Source: Anaeramoeba flamelloides (Eukaryota > Metamonada > Anaeramoebidae). From it: DNA of 64,000 nucleotides. A program made the translations under genes and the position numbers. How positions within the stretch are numbered: position 1 is the first letter of the stretch; every line of letters starts with the position of its first letter. Below the pieces are notes generated by a model that was given only the letters and a program-made list of their open reading frames with translations, was not told the origin of the DNA and made no database searches. Of this stretch, positions 23,950-36,665 are shown one piece after another. Location of the stretch: contig JANTQA010000057.1 of the NCBI GenBank assembly GCA_027625915.1, positions 5,952,001-6,016,000 of the forward strand. The letters are read 5' to 3'.

Positions 23950-25376
23950 GAAAAAAATAAAATAAGAAATTATTTTAGATCTCACATTCCAGATTTTTTC
24001 GTTTATTTCATACTACCCACAATTGAAAACTCGAATTCTTCTTTCTTGATTCTTCTTTTTTTTCAAATAAAAATTTAGTTAAAATGGGATTAATAAATTG
24101 ACCAATCAGCTGATAGTTTGGTTCGGAATTATTTTTGAGAAATAATCAAAACCGTTCAAATTTTTTTTTCTTAATTAAAAATGAAATTAAAATATTTTTT
24201 TTATTTTCGTAATTATTTTGAGAATTTTTTTTTAAAGTCTCTTTCCTATCAAAAATTCTATTTTTTTCTTGTTTTGACTATTTGAAATTTCTCAGTCGTT
24301 GGTAATTGGACCAAATAAGCAATTACTCCTAAAACAAATAATCAAATCGATTTTAATTGGAAAAGTAACAAGAAAACGGAAACTTTTTCACATTTTTTTC
24401 TTACATTTTAATCAATAATAAAGAGAAATTAAAATTTTCTAACTGGAATAAAACTTCTTACAAAACAATTCATGCCAATTTCGTCTGAATAAGAAAATCT
24501 TGTCTCTAAATAATTTCCAAATAGGGTTCTTTTTATTGTACATATTTGAATAATGACTGAGAAAAAATAACTTTTCGCCTATTCTTTATTTTTAAAGAAT
24601 TTATATTAATTGGTGAAGGTTCATCTCAAAAGAAGGTATTGTGAGGACGAGTGTTTTAAAAAATTGATGAGTTATCTCCTTTGTTTCTGAGATCCAGAAG
24701 AACTCTTAAATTTTTAGTAATTTTAGAAAATGATTCGTGTTGAATAGTTGGTAGTATTTTGGGAAAACCAATTTTTTTTCAAAGACTAGTATTTTCCTGT
24801 TTCCTATAAAAAAACTTTGAAAAAACCAAGTCTCATCATGACCTTTGGGTTGTGGTTCTAAGTACCAACTTACATTTAAGAATCTAGCCTTATCGAATTT
24901 CTTATTTTAATACTGACATTTGAATTATAAACGGGAACAATTTTACTTAATTTTCAATTTCCCTTTTCACAAAAAAGCCACAAATTCCAACCTAAATATG
25001 TGAGTACTTGATTTATGAAAGAGGAATCTTGAAAAGGAAGTGAAAATTTTCCCCATTTATAATTCAAATACCAGTAATAAAAACCTTTGAAATTCAATAG
25101 TTCTATTTGTTATCAAAAGATATCAACCTTAATTCAAAGATTTTGGAACCCCCTCCTTTCCCGAATAATGGCTTTATTTTGGATAACCCTTAATCGAATT
25201 TGTGATATCATTTTATTTATTGGGCATCTTTTATAAATTGTCTGGATATATATTGGGTAAACTTTGAATCCTTAAGGACTAGTTTCCCACCCTTGAGATT
25301 GTTGAGTTAGTGTTATTTTACATTAACTCCAAAAAAAGAATGTTCATTCTGAAGAAATTGGATCAAAAATTAAAAA

Positions 25377-26230
25377 AAAAAACATTTTTTGTCATCTTTA
25401 CCTTTTCAAGAAGACTATTTTTCTTTGTTATTCAATGAAAAGGAAAATTGTAAATAACAAAAAAAATAATTACAAAAAATGGCTTTTGGGGATTTTCAAG
25501 TGCATTTCTAATTTGAGAACATTTCAAACTTATAAAAGTAAATTTAAAAAATATGCAGAACAGCTCTCGATGATACTGTGAGTTCCGAAAGTTGAAATTG
25601 GAATTCTAAAATATTAAAATCAAAATTTAGCATGATCTAACATGTTAAAAATTGTGAAAATTATTGAAATTGTGAAAATTTCACATTTTTTCAAAAAGAA
25701 ATTCTCATTGGACAAATATTAATTGTATTACATAACTTATTCAAGGGTAATTTTATCGATTATTTCAATGTTTTCACCTAAAAAAATAGTCCTTAAAAAA
25801 TATTTTTTGTTATCTTTACCTTTTCACACATACTTTTTTCCTTACTTTTTCAATGAAAAATAAAATTTTTAAAATAGAGTTTTAATTGAAAATTAAACAA
25901 AACAATGACTTTTGGTTATTTTCAAGTTCAAATTTGAATACATTTTCAAATTATAAAAGTAATCATAAAAAACATTTAGAATCACTTGAGGGATTTCTGT
26001 GAGTTCAGAATGTTGAAATGGCAATTCTAAAATATTAAAATCAAAAGTTGGCAGGATCTTTCAAGGCAAAAATGATGAAGATTGATAAAATTGTGAAAAA
26101 TGTTGAGAAATTTCTCCTTTTTTCCAAAAGAAATTTCTCTTGGGTAAATATTATTTGATTCTAAAACTCTTCCAAGGGTATTTTTATCAATTATTTCACC
26201 ATTTTCGCCTTGAAAATTAGTCCTTAAGAA
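25377..26230. repeat. Tandem duplication, unit about 418 bp, two diverged copies
   Basis: Landmarks recur about 418-430 bp apart: atctttaccttttca (25393 and 25811), tgtgagttc (25577 and 25997), ctaaaatattaaaatcaaaa and agtccttaa. By eye about three-quarters of bases match. No coding frame is shared by the copies. Confidence 0.8.
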
Positions 26231-26439
26231 ACTAGTAAACTTAAAAAATCTTTGAGAAAATTTAATAAGAAAATTCAAAAAAATTTTAAAATCTCTGTGT
26301 TGAAAAAACAAGTAAAAATCTGATTACTTATATTAACCTGACTTACTTTTAATCCTATTTTCCGAAATGAATTATTGTTTAAAAAAGTTTGATACAATTT
26401 TTCTAATTTTTGAAAAAGTTCAAATTTGAATATATTTAC

Positions 26440-27990
26440 AAATTATTTCTGAAAAAATTATTTTCTTTGAAGAAGAATGAATTCTTTTTTTCTAGGAAGG
26501 AAGTGTTCAAAAATATACTCTTAAAATTAAATCGTTTGAAGTTTTTAAATAGAACAAAAAAAAATCCAATTATTTCTCGATTTTTTTTTATTACTGAATA
26601 AGTGTAAATTACACTCTAGTTGACCCTAGACTTAACTTCCCTTTCAAAAATTTAAGCGTAAAATCATAGATTTCACGATTATTAATTAACGAAAATAATT
26701 TCAGACTATCACATTTTAAAATCAATTCAACAAGATTTTTTTCATTTAATTTATTTAGAAAAATTAATCTATTTTTTTCATAAGAGATACACATCCCTAA
26801 AAAATGATTAATATTTTCTATTATTTCCTTAGGTTAATATTTTAAATAAACACAAAATGTATTTGAGTTTTTATCTATTACATAATAATATCTGTTTAGT
26901 CAATTTGTAAATGACCTCTATTTTAGGATTGTTGAGCTTGATGGATAACTTAAATGTTTTTGAGTTTTAAATAAAGAGTTTTGATATTTTATTATTATGT
27001 AATATTTCTGTGGAGTGTCGTAAAGTGCCGTCAAGTGCCGTAGAGTGCCTAGGTTTTTTTTTATTTTTGAAATGAAAAGAAAATTAAATAAATTTTCTTT
27101 ACATTTCAAAAAGTAAAAAAAAAGCTAAAGGCGGTTTTCTTGAGGTCTTCTGTTTTATTCTGTGAAGTGTTCTAGGTTTTTTTTAATTTTAGAAATAAAA
27201 AGAAAATTTATTAAAATTTTCTTTTTATTTCTCAAATTAAAAAAAAACTAACAAAAATCTATCGAATTTCCAAATAAAAAGAAAACTCAAGAAAACCTAA
27301 CAGTACTTTTCCAGAATTCAAAAGAATAGAGAAAAATCAAAGATTTTGCTCACTTCTTTTAAATTCTGGAAAACATAACGGCTTTTCCAGCCCTTGAAAT
27401 CCAATAATTCATAATATATATATTTATAAATTTCGTTTGTCAATTCAATTAAATATTTTGTATACCAATTGATTTTATTGTTTGTTTGTTGATTAAATTT
27501 TATTAATTTTTCAAAATAAGGGAGAGATAAATTTTTCAATTTTTTTTTGAATTTATATTTTTTTTTATTAACCGAAATTATCAGATTTTCAATTTTCAAT
27601 TCTCTTTTGTATAAATAAGAATTGGTGTGCTTATGTTTATTGTACATATTTCAATGATGTATGTATTAATCCAAGAATTTAAGTAATTTAAGGTTTTTAT
27701 TTTATAACTAAAAATTTCTAATCCATAAGTTAGTTGACTTAGTATATAGGATTTAAATAATCTCATTTTTAAGTTATTGTTATTAAGAGAATTGTAATTA
27801 AATAATTATTTAGAGCTAATAAACATCTCTTTTATTTTTTTTTGAAATATTTCCAGATTATTTCAAAAAAAAAAATATTTTCTTTGAAGAAGAATGAATT
27901 CTTATTTTCTATTAAGGAAGTATACAAAAATATTCTTTAAAATGCAACCACTAAGTTTTAAAATAACATAGTGTAAAAAATCGACTTAAT
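26440..27990 (-). mobile_element. 5'-truncated LINE with long direct flanking repeats
   Basis: LINE body is 26590-27855, minus strand. The upstream part (27855-27650) reads LNNNNLKMRLFKSYILSQLT then YGLEIFSYK, the post-palm/thumb pattern of non-LTR reverse transcriptases. It continues through NTSLKYV..NSYLYKRELKIENLI to YELLDFKGWKS near 27390. The zinc-knuckle tail is at 26960-26600 (..GMCISYEKNRLIFLNKLNEK, LKLFSLINNREIYDFTLKF), then stop and A tail (T-run 26581-26589). The knuckle cysteines are partly lost and the frame is interrupted several times, so this is a dead copy. A palindrome array (27005-27385) is inserted within it. The flanks 26440-26578 and 27856-27990 are direct repeats of each other. 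Confidence 0.78.
27005..27385. repeat. Modular palindrome array, copy inside the LINE
   Basis: Series of adjoining inverted repeats: aagtgccgtcaagtgccgta..gcctaggtttttt, then aattttagaaataaaaagaa against its inverse ttctttttatttctcaaatt, then ccagaattcaaaagaataga against ctcacttcttttaaattctgg. Same modules as at 46025-46640 and 58560-59280. Confidence 0.8.
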
Positions 27991-28422
27991 TTTCAAAAAA
28001 ATTACAATTGCTTTTTCTTTATTAACTTTTGAAAAAATATCATTTCTTTATTCAAAAAAAAAGTAATCAATTTTTTCATTTATTAAACAAAAAACTAATG
28101 AGATGAAAGAACACAAAACACCAAATTAAAAATTCACCAAAATCACTTTTACAAAACCTGTAAAATTCAACCTAAATCCCAAATAAATACTTTTTAATTT
28201 TATTATTTTAAACAATAATCAAGCGACCGTTCTTGATTATTTTGGTTTTTTAATAATAACTCAATTTTATTAAGTAACAATCCATTTTTATATTATTTCT
28301 CAAAATTTTAAATATTTTCAAACAAATACATAGATCTAATAATAAAAAAAAAAAGTAAGATAAATTTTGCCAAATATATTATTTCAACATTAAACGTTTG
28401 TTTTTTATACTCTGTATAATTG

Positions 28423-28426
<4 letters not shown>

Positions 28427-28455
<29 letters not shown>
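28427..28455. repeat. (TA)n microsatellite
   Basis: Pure alternating TA run; a similar run is at 29142-29178. Confidence 0.95.
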
Positions 28456-28457
<2 letters not shown>

Positions 28458-29138
28458 ACACCTTTTATGGTTATCCAAAATTTAATAAATTAAGGGGAAA
28501 TTAAATCAAAGATGAAATTTTCTTCCTCTTTTAAGTATTCGATTTTTGAGTAAATACAAGAGTATTTTTAAAAAAAGATTAATTTTGATTTTAAATGATT
28601 TAGAAGACTACCATAAATTGCTAAAAGTGAGTTTTCTGAAAAATATAAAGGTTTGGATTTATTTTATCAAATTCTATCCAAAAATCCAAACAAAAAATAG
28701 ATCAAAATCTTTTTTAGCGAAAAACTGAATATCTTGTAAAAATTTGAATTTATTTCTCTAAATTTCAGAAAGGGGTTTAATATCAAGTTTAATTGAATCT
28801 TTATTGAAATATGTATTTTATTGTTCTTTTTTTAAAAAAAAATAATTTTTATTAATACTTTAATTCAAATTCACATTTCAAAAATGAAAATGATAATCAG
28901 AAGATAATATTATCCATTTACCCTCGAAGATTTTCAAACAATAAAAACATTAAAAATTATTATTAATATTAAAAAAACCTAATGCATTTACTCCGTTTTA
29001 CTCGAAGGGGGATTTCTAAAATCGAAAAATTCTTTTTTTTAATAACAACCAACACATTTGTTTAGAACTAAGAAAAATAATAAAATTACAAATTGACTTG
29101 GCAATCATAAAAGAAATGACGAAACAAACTATAAATTT

Positions 29139-29183
<45 letters not shown>

Positions 29184-29944
29184 GTTACCCTTTCATTGGA
29201 ATGTTTTATGCAATATTTCTGAATAACTTTGGAACAGAAAAATTTTTTATTTTATTTTATTCATTAATTGAGAGAAAGGAGTAATCAAAGTACATTACTA
29301 AATAAAAAAGAGAAGAATAAAAATAGTTAAAAATGGTTCATAATAAGATATTTTTAAAATATAATTATTAGTTTAAAAGGTCAAGTCATTAGGCTGAATT
29401 TTTTTTTTCGGAAATGGAAAAAAAGCTTTTTGGTAATTTTTATGAGGACCTAACACCAATCAAAAACCAATCAAAATATGATGTATGATCGATCTCCAAA
29501 AATCAACAAAAAAAGATGAGGACATTTTTCGAAAAAAGCGACATTTTACGAAACTCAATTTTCATTTCAAATGGTTAGAATATATAATTTTGAAAAACAA
29601 CCAAATAGTCATTGATCGATTTTTTCCAGAAGTCGTAAAACTAATTTCAAGGCTGACACCAAAGATTATTCTTAATATTTGCTATAGTTTTTGGATCTTA
29701 TTTTATAATCTAAAGATTGAAACGATCCCTAAATAAAAGAAAAAACAATTTTTTATTTTATAAATATTTATTTTTCGCAAAACAAAAAGAGATCCACAAA
29801 CATATTTTGTTGAACAAGGAATATATTTTTTTTTCAATATTTTTTTAAAATACTTGACTATAAAAAGTATAGAAATAGAGAACAATTGTTCTTTTTGTTG
29901 TTGAAAAAATGTATTAAAGGATTAAAAAAAAAAAAAATAAAAAA

Positions 29945-30085
29945 AAAAGGACAGATCTTTCGACCGTTCCTGCTAGAAATTCACCAAGAGTAGTCCTTAA
30001 TTGGAAACTCAAGGTGGTTCTTGGAAATAGTTTGCGATAGAGCACTTCGAAACACTCTCTTACGATCATAGAATCTCAAATCTCT
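29945..30085 (-). ncRNA. Candidate Pol III-type structured small RNA, unassigned
   Basis: An island clearly richer in G+C than its surroundings. Read on minus: a TATA-like box agtatatat (30109-30101), then about 20-30 bases on a roughly 135-nt body, ending in a long T run (A run 29928-29948 on plus), a Pol III-like terminator. The body can fold well: ccaaga..tcttgg (29984-29989 with 30019-30024) enclosing ccttaa..tcaagg (29995-30000 with 30009-30014), and a 3' hairpin at 29948-29970 with a gaaa tetraloop closed by ggtc/gatc. gaatttctag just before the last hairpin is vaguely Sm-like. No U1, U2, U4, U5, U6, SRP or RNase P signature was recognised. No open frame. Confidence 0.5.
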
Positions 30086-30094
30086 CGACAAGAA

Positions 30095-30110
30095 CTAAAA
30101 ATATATACTT
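30095..30110 (-). promoter_or_regulatory. TATA-like element before the small-RNA candidate
   Basis: agtatatattttta on the minus strand, 20-30 bases before the presumed RNA start, the spacing used by U6-type Pol III promoters. In such A/T-rich DNA a TATA string alone means little. Confidence 0.3.
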
Positions 30111-31646
30111 TTAATTTTTCTCTAAAAGTTATATAATCTCTAAAATTTTTAATTCTTGGTTACTTTTTTTAAAACAAGAATCATTTATGATCAACAATAT
30201 GAAGAAGATCAAGACTTTTTGAAACAATATTTTGTGTTTTTTGAATCTAAAATTTAACTGGAACAAGGTGTATGTGTTCTTTCTTGAAAGACTATAAAAA
30301 AAAGATAAGTTACTTTTTTTTCGAAAAATTTGTTTACAAAAAAGTATATAATTTATTATAGTCTCCTTATTTTTCAAAGATCAAAAAGTTATCTGATATT
30401 TAAATAATATCAAACAAAAGTAGTACCTTTTTTTAAAACTTTTTAAGTCAAATTTTACAAAAATAGAAGAAACATAGCAATAAAGGATCTAATTAAGTAA
30501 TTTTTACTTCTGTTTTCAAATTTAAAATACTTATGATACAAATCAAATATACTTAAATTTTGGTTTCAGAGAAGACTTTGAATTCTTTTTTGATTCACAT
30601 AATCAGGTCGTTTTTTGGATTTGATTTTTTTATCGAAGGAAGTAAAAAGAAGACATCAATATTTCAAAAGTTGAATTATTTAGGAAATAGTTTCCAAAAT
30701 TAGTCAAAAAATAGTTTTGAAATTGTTACTTAATCTGAACAATTTACCTATTTTAAGAGGTTGACTGAAGAGGTTTTTTAAACTTATCTATTACACATTT
30801 TTATCTTCGGTATTAAAACTTTTTTACACAATATTTATTTGATAAATTCAAGAATTTTATTTGTTTCTATTTTTTTAATAGTTGTAAATCTGATTTTTCA
30901 TAATGCATTAAATTGATGAAAAAATTTTACAAAATTGAAGATTTTTAGAACTTTAAGACTGACAGTATGCAAATTTCTCATTTTTAGGTATTCTTTCATA
31001 TTTTTTCAAATATCAAATACTCGAAGAAAGTTTTCAAATGTTCCAAAAGGTCTATAAAAAAAGATTTAAAAAAAAGATATCCTTTGAAATTTAATTGAAA
31101 TTTTTGAATAACTGTTATTTTCCAATTAAAAAAAGAAAATTTTTCCTTCAGGTTCCAAATATTATGAATTAATTATGAGCAGAAAAAACCCAAATATCTT
31201 GATAAATTCTATTAGAAATGATATTTTGAGATATTTATATTAATCTTAGTTATTGGACTTTGAGATAACATTTTAAGTATGAGAATGGGATTTTTACAGT
31301 CTTCAAATGACAAATATTTAGTGCTTTTCAAAACAGCTGAAACTCTTTTTATGAAAAACCAAAAACATATAACAGGGAAATTTAAAAGTTTTTATAAAGT
31401 TTAGGTTGTAAATACTATTAAATTGAAAGTTATTGAATTTTGATCTTTTTATTCTTTTCAAAATTTGGAAATATATCAAAAACAACATACTGAATTTACA
31501 AAAATTGATTCAACAATTTTTGAGCCATTTTTATAGTACAGTTAAAAAAAAATTTTTTCATTTTTTTGTTTAACTGTAAAATCCAAATCATTTCTTTTTT
31601 TTTTTTTTTTTTGTGAGATCAAAACAGTTCCAAATAAAAGAATACT

Positions 31647-32516
31647 ATGGGCTCAAAGTTGCCAAAATTTCAACCCCAAACAACAGTCTCCAACCGTTTT
31701 ACCTTTGAACAGATTTTTGAAGAAAATAGCGAAGTCTGTTCGATTATTTTACAAATTAACAAACATGCCAAAACTTCTACCATAAAGCCACTTCCTGAAC
31801 ATGGGTTTCGTAACATAAACAGAAACAAAAATAAAAATAAGAAAGAAACAAAACAGACTCAGACAAAAGCAACAAGTAAAACCAATTCCCCAAAGATTAA
31901 CATTCGAACAGTTCAACAAAAAAAAGTCCATCAAGAAAAAACAATCAATAAACTGGAGATCCTCCAAGAAGAAGAAACAACAACTGACTCGGAATTTAAG
32001 ACAAAAACCATTTCCTTTACGTCAACAAGCGAATCTGAAATTAGCGAAGATTCCTGCACTGACGAAAGGCTCTCTACGTCTTCCGATTTTGGTTATGACT
32101 CTACTCATAATTCTGACATGGTATTTAATAATAAAACAAACAATCGCAGAAAAAAATTTAATTTAAAAAACTTCCCACGAGAAGACACCCAACATGAAAA
32201 AGAGGAAGTAAATTCAGAAGCAAAAGTACAAGGGCAAGGACAAGGACAAGGACACGGAAAAATGCAAGTACAAGTACAAGGAAAAGGAAAAAACTTGTAT
32301 AATCAGCAATCCCAACAAGACTCTTTCACAAAAATGAATTTGTATCAACCAATCAAATATAAGAAATCGGGGTTAATCTATTTTGAACATTCAAAGAAAA
32401 AATATAGCCCCTTTCAACAAATAAAACAAGATAACACCAAAATCACATTTTCAAATCAGCGTACATTAGAATTACTGAAAAAAACTCATTTGATAAAATT
32501 AAATAGTCTGAATTAA
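31647..32516 (+). CDS. Unknown low-complexity hydrophilic protein, 289 aa
   Basis: Uninterrupted frame from ATG 31647 to TAA, visibly less A+T-rich than its flanks and with coding-like codon use, so a real gene is likely. I do not recognise the product. N-terminal about 45 residues (MGSKLPKFQPQTTVSNRFTF..CSIILQINK) could be a small ordered part. About 55-110 is N/K/T-rich, about 112-155 acidic and Ser-rich (EEETTTDSEFKT, STSESEISEDSCTDERLSTS), and about 195-217 is a QG/QV repeat (QGQGQGQGHGKMQVQVQGKG). The last 60 residues are K/N/Q-rich, ending KLNSLN. There is no signal peptide or membrane span. A T tract at about 31592-31610 lies just upstream, as before 15876 and 44621. Likely a disordered regulator or scaffold, function unknown. 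A spliced extension cannot be excluded. Confidence 0.75.
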   Translation: MGSKLPKFQPQTTVSNRFTFEQIFEENSEVCSIILQINKHAKTSTIKPLPEHGFRNINRNKNKNKKETKQTQTKATSKTNSPKINIRTVQQKKVHQEKTINKLEILQEEETTTDSEFKTKTISFTSTSESEISEDSCTDERLSTSSDFGYDSTHNSDMVFNNKTNNRRKKFNLKNFPREDTQHEKEEVNSEAKVQGQGQGQGHGKMQVQVQGKGKNLYNQQSQQDSFTKMNLYQPIKYKKSGLIYFEHSKKKYSPFQQIKQDNTKITFSNQRTLELLKKTHLIKLNSLN

Positions 32517-32939
32517 TTGAAACAATACAATTTTAATCCATATCTTATATTTTATCCGAAAATATTTTTTTTTTAATCGTTTTTTGAATATTCTTCAGGA
32601 TACTTCTACACCAGCCAAATGTTGTGAGGCTACAAATGTCCTTATATCCAGATATGTATTTTCAATTTACTTCATCCGGCTTCCCAACAAAATGGTAACA
32701 AAAAAGACCATCTAATTTACTTATCAAAATAAAAATACAGAAAAAAGAGTAGAAATAATGTTTTTTCATAATTATTTCATCTCAAACAAACCAATTTTTA
32801 TTTTATTTTATTTTATTTACAATAATTTATTAAATTTCTTGATATTTAAAAGATGAAGTAATTATTTTTTTTTCAATTATTCAGAGTATAAATAATGATT
32901 TATTATTATTATTAAAAGTTAATTGATAATAAACAAAAA

Positions 32940-33460
32940 TTCCAAAATTTTCAACACACCTAAAACAGTCCAAAGAATCACAACAATATAATTTGATGAA
33001 AATTGAAATAATTTTGATTTTTAGAAAAATATGAAAATCATTTTTTCATCTTTTTAGTTTTTTATTTTCATTTCATTTTTTGAATTTCGTAAACTTGTTT
33101 CGTTCTATCAGAATTTTTTTTTCCAAATAGTTGATTGATATTAGGTTAAAGTCAAGTTCTTTTGAAATCGAAGAACTCAAATGAAATTAGCCAATGGTCT
33201 CTGACCTTTGATCGATCAATAATCTTTAAAAAGAATTTCAACAAATTTATCAATAAATTTTTTCTGTTTTTTGCTCTCTCCAAAAGTTTCTCACACTAAT
33301 AATTTATTAGTATTGAGAATTATTTATTTTTATTTTGTGTGTATTAGAATTTATAAATAGTTGTTAAAATTTAAATTAGTGAGAAGTTCTAATAGGAATT
33401 TCTTCTAGAATTAATTAAATAAGATTTTTTTTTTTGTGTTATCAAATTAGGGCTTGTTTT
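32940..33460. repeat. Dispersed segment, MITE-free copy of 47820-48540
   Basis: Shared: ttttgatttttagaaaaata..aaaatcattttt, the attttcatttcattttttg stretch, cctttgatcgatcaataat, ttttttgctctctccaaaa, gtattgagaattat and aattaaataagattttttt. The partner carries a MITE at the place that here reads tttattagtattgag, so this copy shows the empty site. Confidence 0.75.
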
Positions 33461-36400
33461 GAAATTTTTTATTATTTGTTCAAATTATTAAAAGATTGGT
33501 TTTTCTTTAAAAAAATATTTAAAAAATTGAGAAATAATAGTAAAGCCAGTTTATGCCTTTAAATGATGCGTTATGAATTCACAGAAACAATTAAGATTAT
33601 ACTATTAATTATAATTTTGGAAATTGTGAAATTAAAAAGTATTTCTTTGGGTTTTAGGTCGAATTTTATACGTTTTAAAAAATTATATAAGAAAACTTTT
33701 TTAATTTAATATTTGTGTTGTTTTTCTCGAATTTTTTTGTTCAACCAAAATAAAAAAATCTTGATTAGAAATCTGAGTTGAATAAAGAAATGATATTTTT
33801 TTATAGTTTTGAAAATTTAATATTTCTGAATTTTGTTTTTGAGTGGAAAGAAGAAGTTAAAGTGGAAAGAGACAATTTTGGTTATTGGTAATACTAACCT
33901 TGAAACGGGAGGAGTAAAAACCCAATAGAAAGATTATCAGTAATAAATAAGATTCCACAAACTGTGATTAATAAATTGGTATTCCACTGTTGTTAGGTTT
34001 TTTTTTTAATTTAAAAGAATAAAGTAAAATCTTTCATTTTGCCCAATTCTTTTTTATTAAAAAAAAAAACTAGACACTACCTCTCAGAGTTGTACACTAG
34101 TTACCGAATTTATATATCCTTTTTTTACTCTCTGAAGTATTTTTTGTTTATATTTAGATATTATTAGTTTTTCTTTATTACCTTAAGTTTTCTAACCATT
34201 TTGGTTTTAATCAACAATTCTCAACGAAACACAAGAAATTTCATAATTTTAATTTGTCAGATTTAGAAGTTTTGAGTATTTTTCTAAGTGAAACTTTTTT
34301 GTATATCTTTTTATCTAATATTTTTGATAATTTTTTATTCCATTTGATTCTGATACTTTTATATCTTTCATAATACCTCATAAATTAATTTCAAGTTTAA
34401 AACTTCATTTTTTATTTGTAAAGAATATTTTTATTTTACTTACTACATAGAAAAAATATTTTTTTCTTCATTAAAGAAAATATTTTTATTTTGATTCGGA
34501 GAGGGTATTTTGTGAGATGATATTGTTCTTTCTTGGGTAAAATATACTTAATATGTCCATCTAACCAACCACTTCATATGAATTGTTGACTTTAAAACAA
34601 ACAATGGGAAATAGGAAATAATAGACACGAAAAAAAGATAAAACAAGTCTTTAAAAATCGGAATTTCATTTATAAATTAACATTTCATTTTTTTTATTAC
34701 AAATAATTATGCTATAAATCAAACATAATTATTACAAAAATAAAATTTGTAGAGGAACAAGAAAGTTTCACAAAAAGTTTGTATAAATATGATAAAATAG
34801 AAATAGTCATTGAACAAAAAAAACAATATTTTTCAACATATACCTTTTGGAGATTTGATAAATCACATCTTGTACAATTTTTTTTTTTTAATTTTAAAGT
34901 TTTCATGTAGTATAAAATGTATTACTCTTGAGTTTTTTTTCTTATACTCGATGGATAAAACAACGCCAGTAATGTAAATTGGGATCTTTTTTTTGCTTTT
35001 TTTTTTTTTAATTGTACAAAATTTTAAATTAAGGGGGTAAATTTTTTACCAATTTTGAGTTCGCACAGATTATATGAAACTAGAATTATTAAAATCTTTT
35101 CTTCAACGAAATAACTGTTGTTTTTTTCTAATAAATATGGAAGAGTAAAATATATCCTAGTATAATATATTTACTCAAATCAAACATGAAATCAAAAAAA
35201 AAAAAAAAAAAGATCGATCAAAAATAAATACAAAAAATAATTTCTTTCATAATCTTATAGAACAAATTTTACATAATTATTTGTTCTTTACTTGTTTTTA
35301 TTTTCAATTTTGAAAGGGTTAGCTTTTGTTTGGAAAATTTTTGAGATTCAAAGATGGCTTCCTATTTCATAAGAATACCTAAAAATGAATTTATAAAATC
35401 TCTATTTTTATTTAACACATCTAATTCTAGGTTCGGTTACAGTAAATAGGATATTTATTAAATTATTATTCAAAAAAATGTATACTTTGAGCAAATTCGT
35501 TTGATTTTAGATTTATTTATTTTCTACAGGCCAAAATGAAAACTCAAAATAATTCTGAGTTCATGATTGAAAATTTTTCTAATCAATTTTTCTTTTTCTT
35601 TGGATTGGATCCTTTATAACTGATTTTTGATTCTGAGAATTCAACACCTTTATTTAAATCTTTGAAACAGTATACTTTATTTAGGCATTTTTTGATAAAA
35701 ATATTGAAAAAAGGAATTTTGAAGAAATTTAGTCAACAAGGGGTTTTGTAAAATAATAATAAATAGAAATGATCAGCAATCTAAGGTAATAATTTGTTTG
35801 TATCCATATTAATTAAGAAGATAAAGAAAAAAAATCTTTGAAAATATACTTCTGAATTTTTTTTTTCATTCTTGATTTCAACAAAGTTATCTCGAAAGGT
35901 GAATTTTCTCGTTTGGTCTTCTAAAAGAAGAGATTAGTTTCAAAAGCACACCTTTCCGGGTCTATTTTTTTTTTGGTTTACTTTAAGATAAATTTTATGC
36001 ATTTTCATTCAGACATATTTCTAGATCCAAAGTATAATTTAATAAAACCAAAAATATAAAATCAAAAAAAAATTTTCTCAAAAAATTATAAAAGTACATA
36101 TTCAACTCTGTTATACTTTTTTTTATATTTCTTTTCACAAATATAGTAGTGAATGCTATTTTGGATTTTAAATTTTTAATATTTTGTGACACTCAAAAAA
36201 TTTTTTTTCAGGAAAGTGGTTTACAAATTATAATTTTTTAAAAATTGTAAAATGTACTTACTTCCTTAAAACAATAGATGGTTAAAAAAAATACTTCTCA
36301 AAGAGATAATTTTGTCCTTATGAGATACAATGTTATTAGGTTATGGGGTATGTATGAGATGAAAATTTTTGAGGGAATATCACCAATTTCCAATTTGAGC

Positions 36401-36639
36401 ACCTTCTCGAAAATGTTGATGGTATACAGTATTTTGAAATTTTCAAAAATGAGATAAAAAGATGAAATTTTTAAAAACAATAATCTATTTCTGAAAATAT
36501 GATTGAAAGTATGTCTAGTATTATAATCATCAGTCATTTACTTTATTTTTGATTTCCAAGATTCAGCACAACTTTTTTGAATTTGCTATTAAAATTTACC
36601 GAAAGATTTTTTTTTCTGGTTACCAGTCCCTTAATTTAA

Positions 36640-36665
36640 TGAATGAACGAATGAATGAATGAATG
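36640..36665. repeat. (GAAT)n tetranucleotide repeat
   Basis: aatgaatgaacgaatgaatgaatgaatgag, about six units. Confidence 0.9.

Larger units (their letters stand above)
26240..28350. repeat. Segmental repeat copy A (interrupted by LINE)
   Basis: Sequence either side of the LINE matches 43190-43930 (copy B) and 45800-47340 (copy C). Shared strings in order: cagaaatgaattattgtt, aaaagttcaaa, ttattttctttgaagaagaa, ggaagt.tacaaaaatat.ctttaaaat, accactaagtt.taaaataa, then the aaacctg.taaaattcaact..aat..aaata and attattttaaa..aataatcaa stretches. Confidence 0.8.
23877..31646. other. Intergenic, no protein gene; duplications, LINE, palindrome array, candidate small RNA
   Basis: Contains the 418-bp tandem duplication (25377-26230), a segmental repeat split by a LINE (26240-28350), TA microsatellites near 28427-28455 and 29142-29178, and the structured RNA candidate at 29945-30085. 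Frames such as 28546-28728, 29485-29736 and 30129-30377 are A/T-rich and match nothing I recognise. Confidence 0.6.

Noticed and set aside
29485-29736. 83-aa plus-strand frame as a gene or LINE piece
   Set aside because: No motif, composition like the flanks, and no match with the LINE copies in the window.
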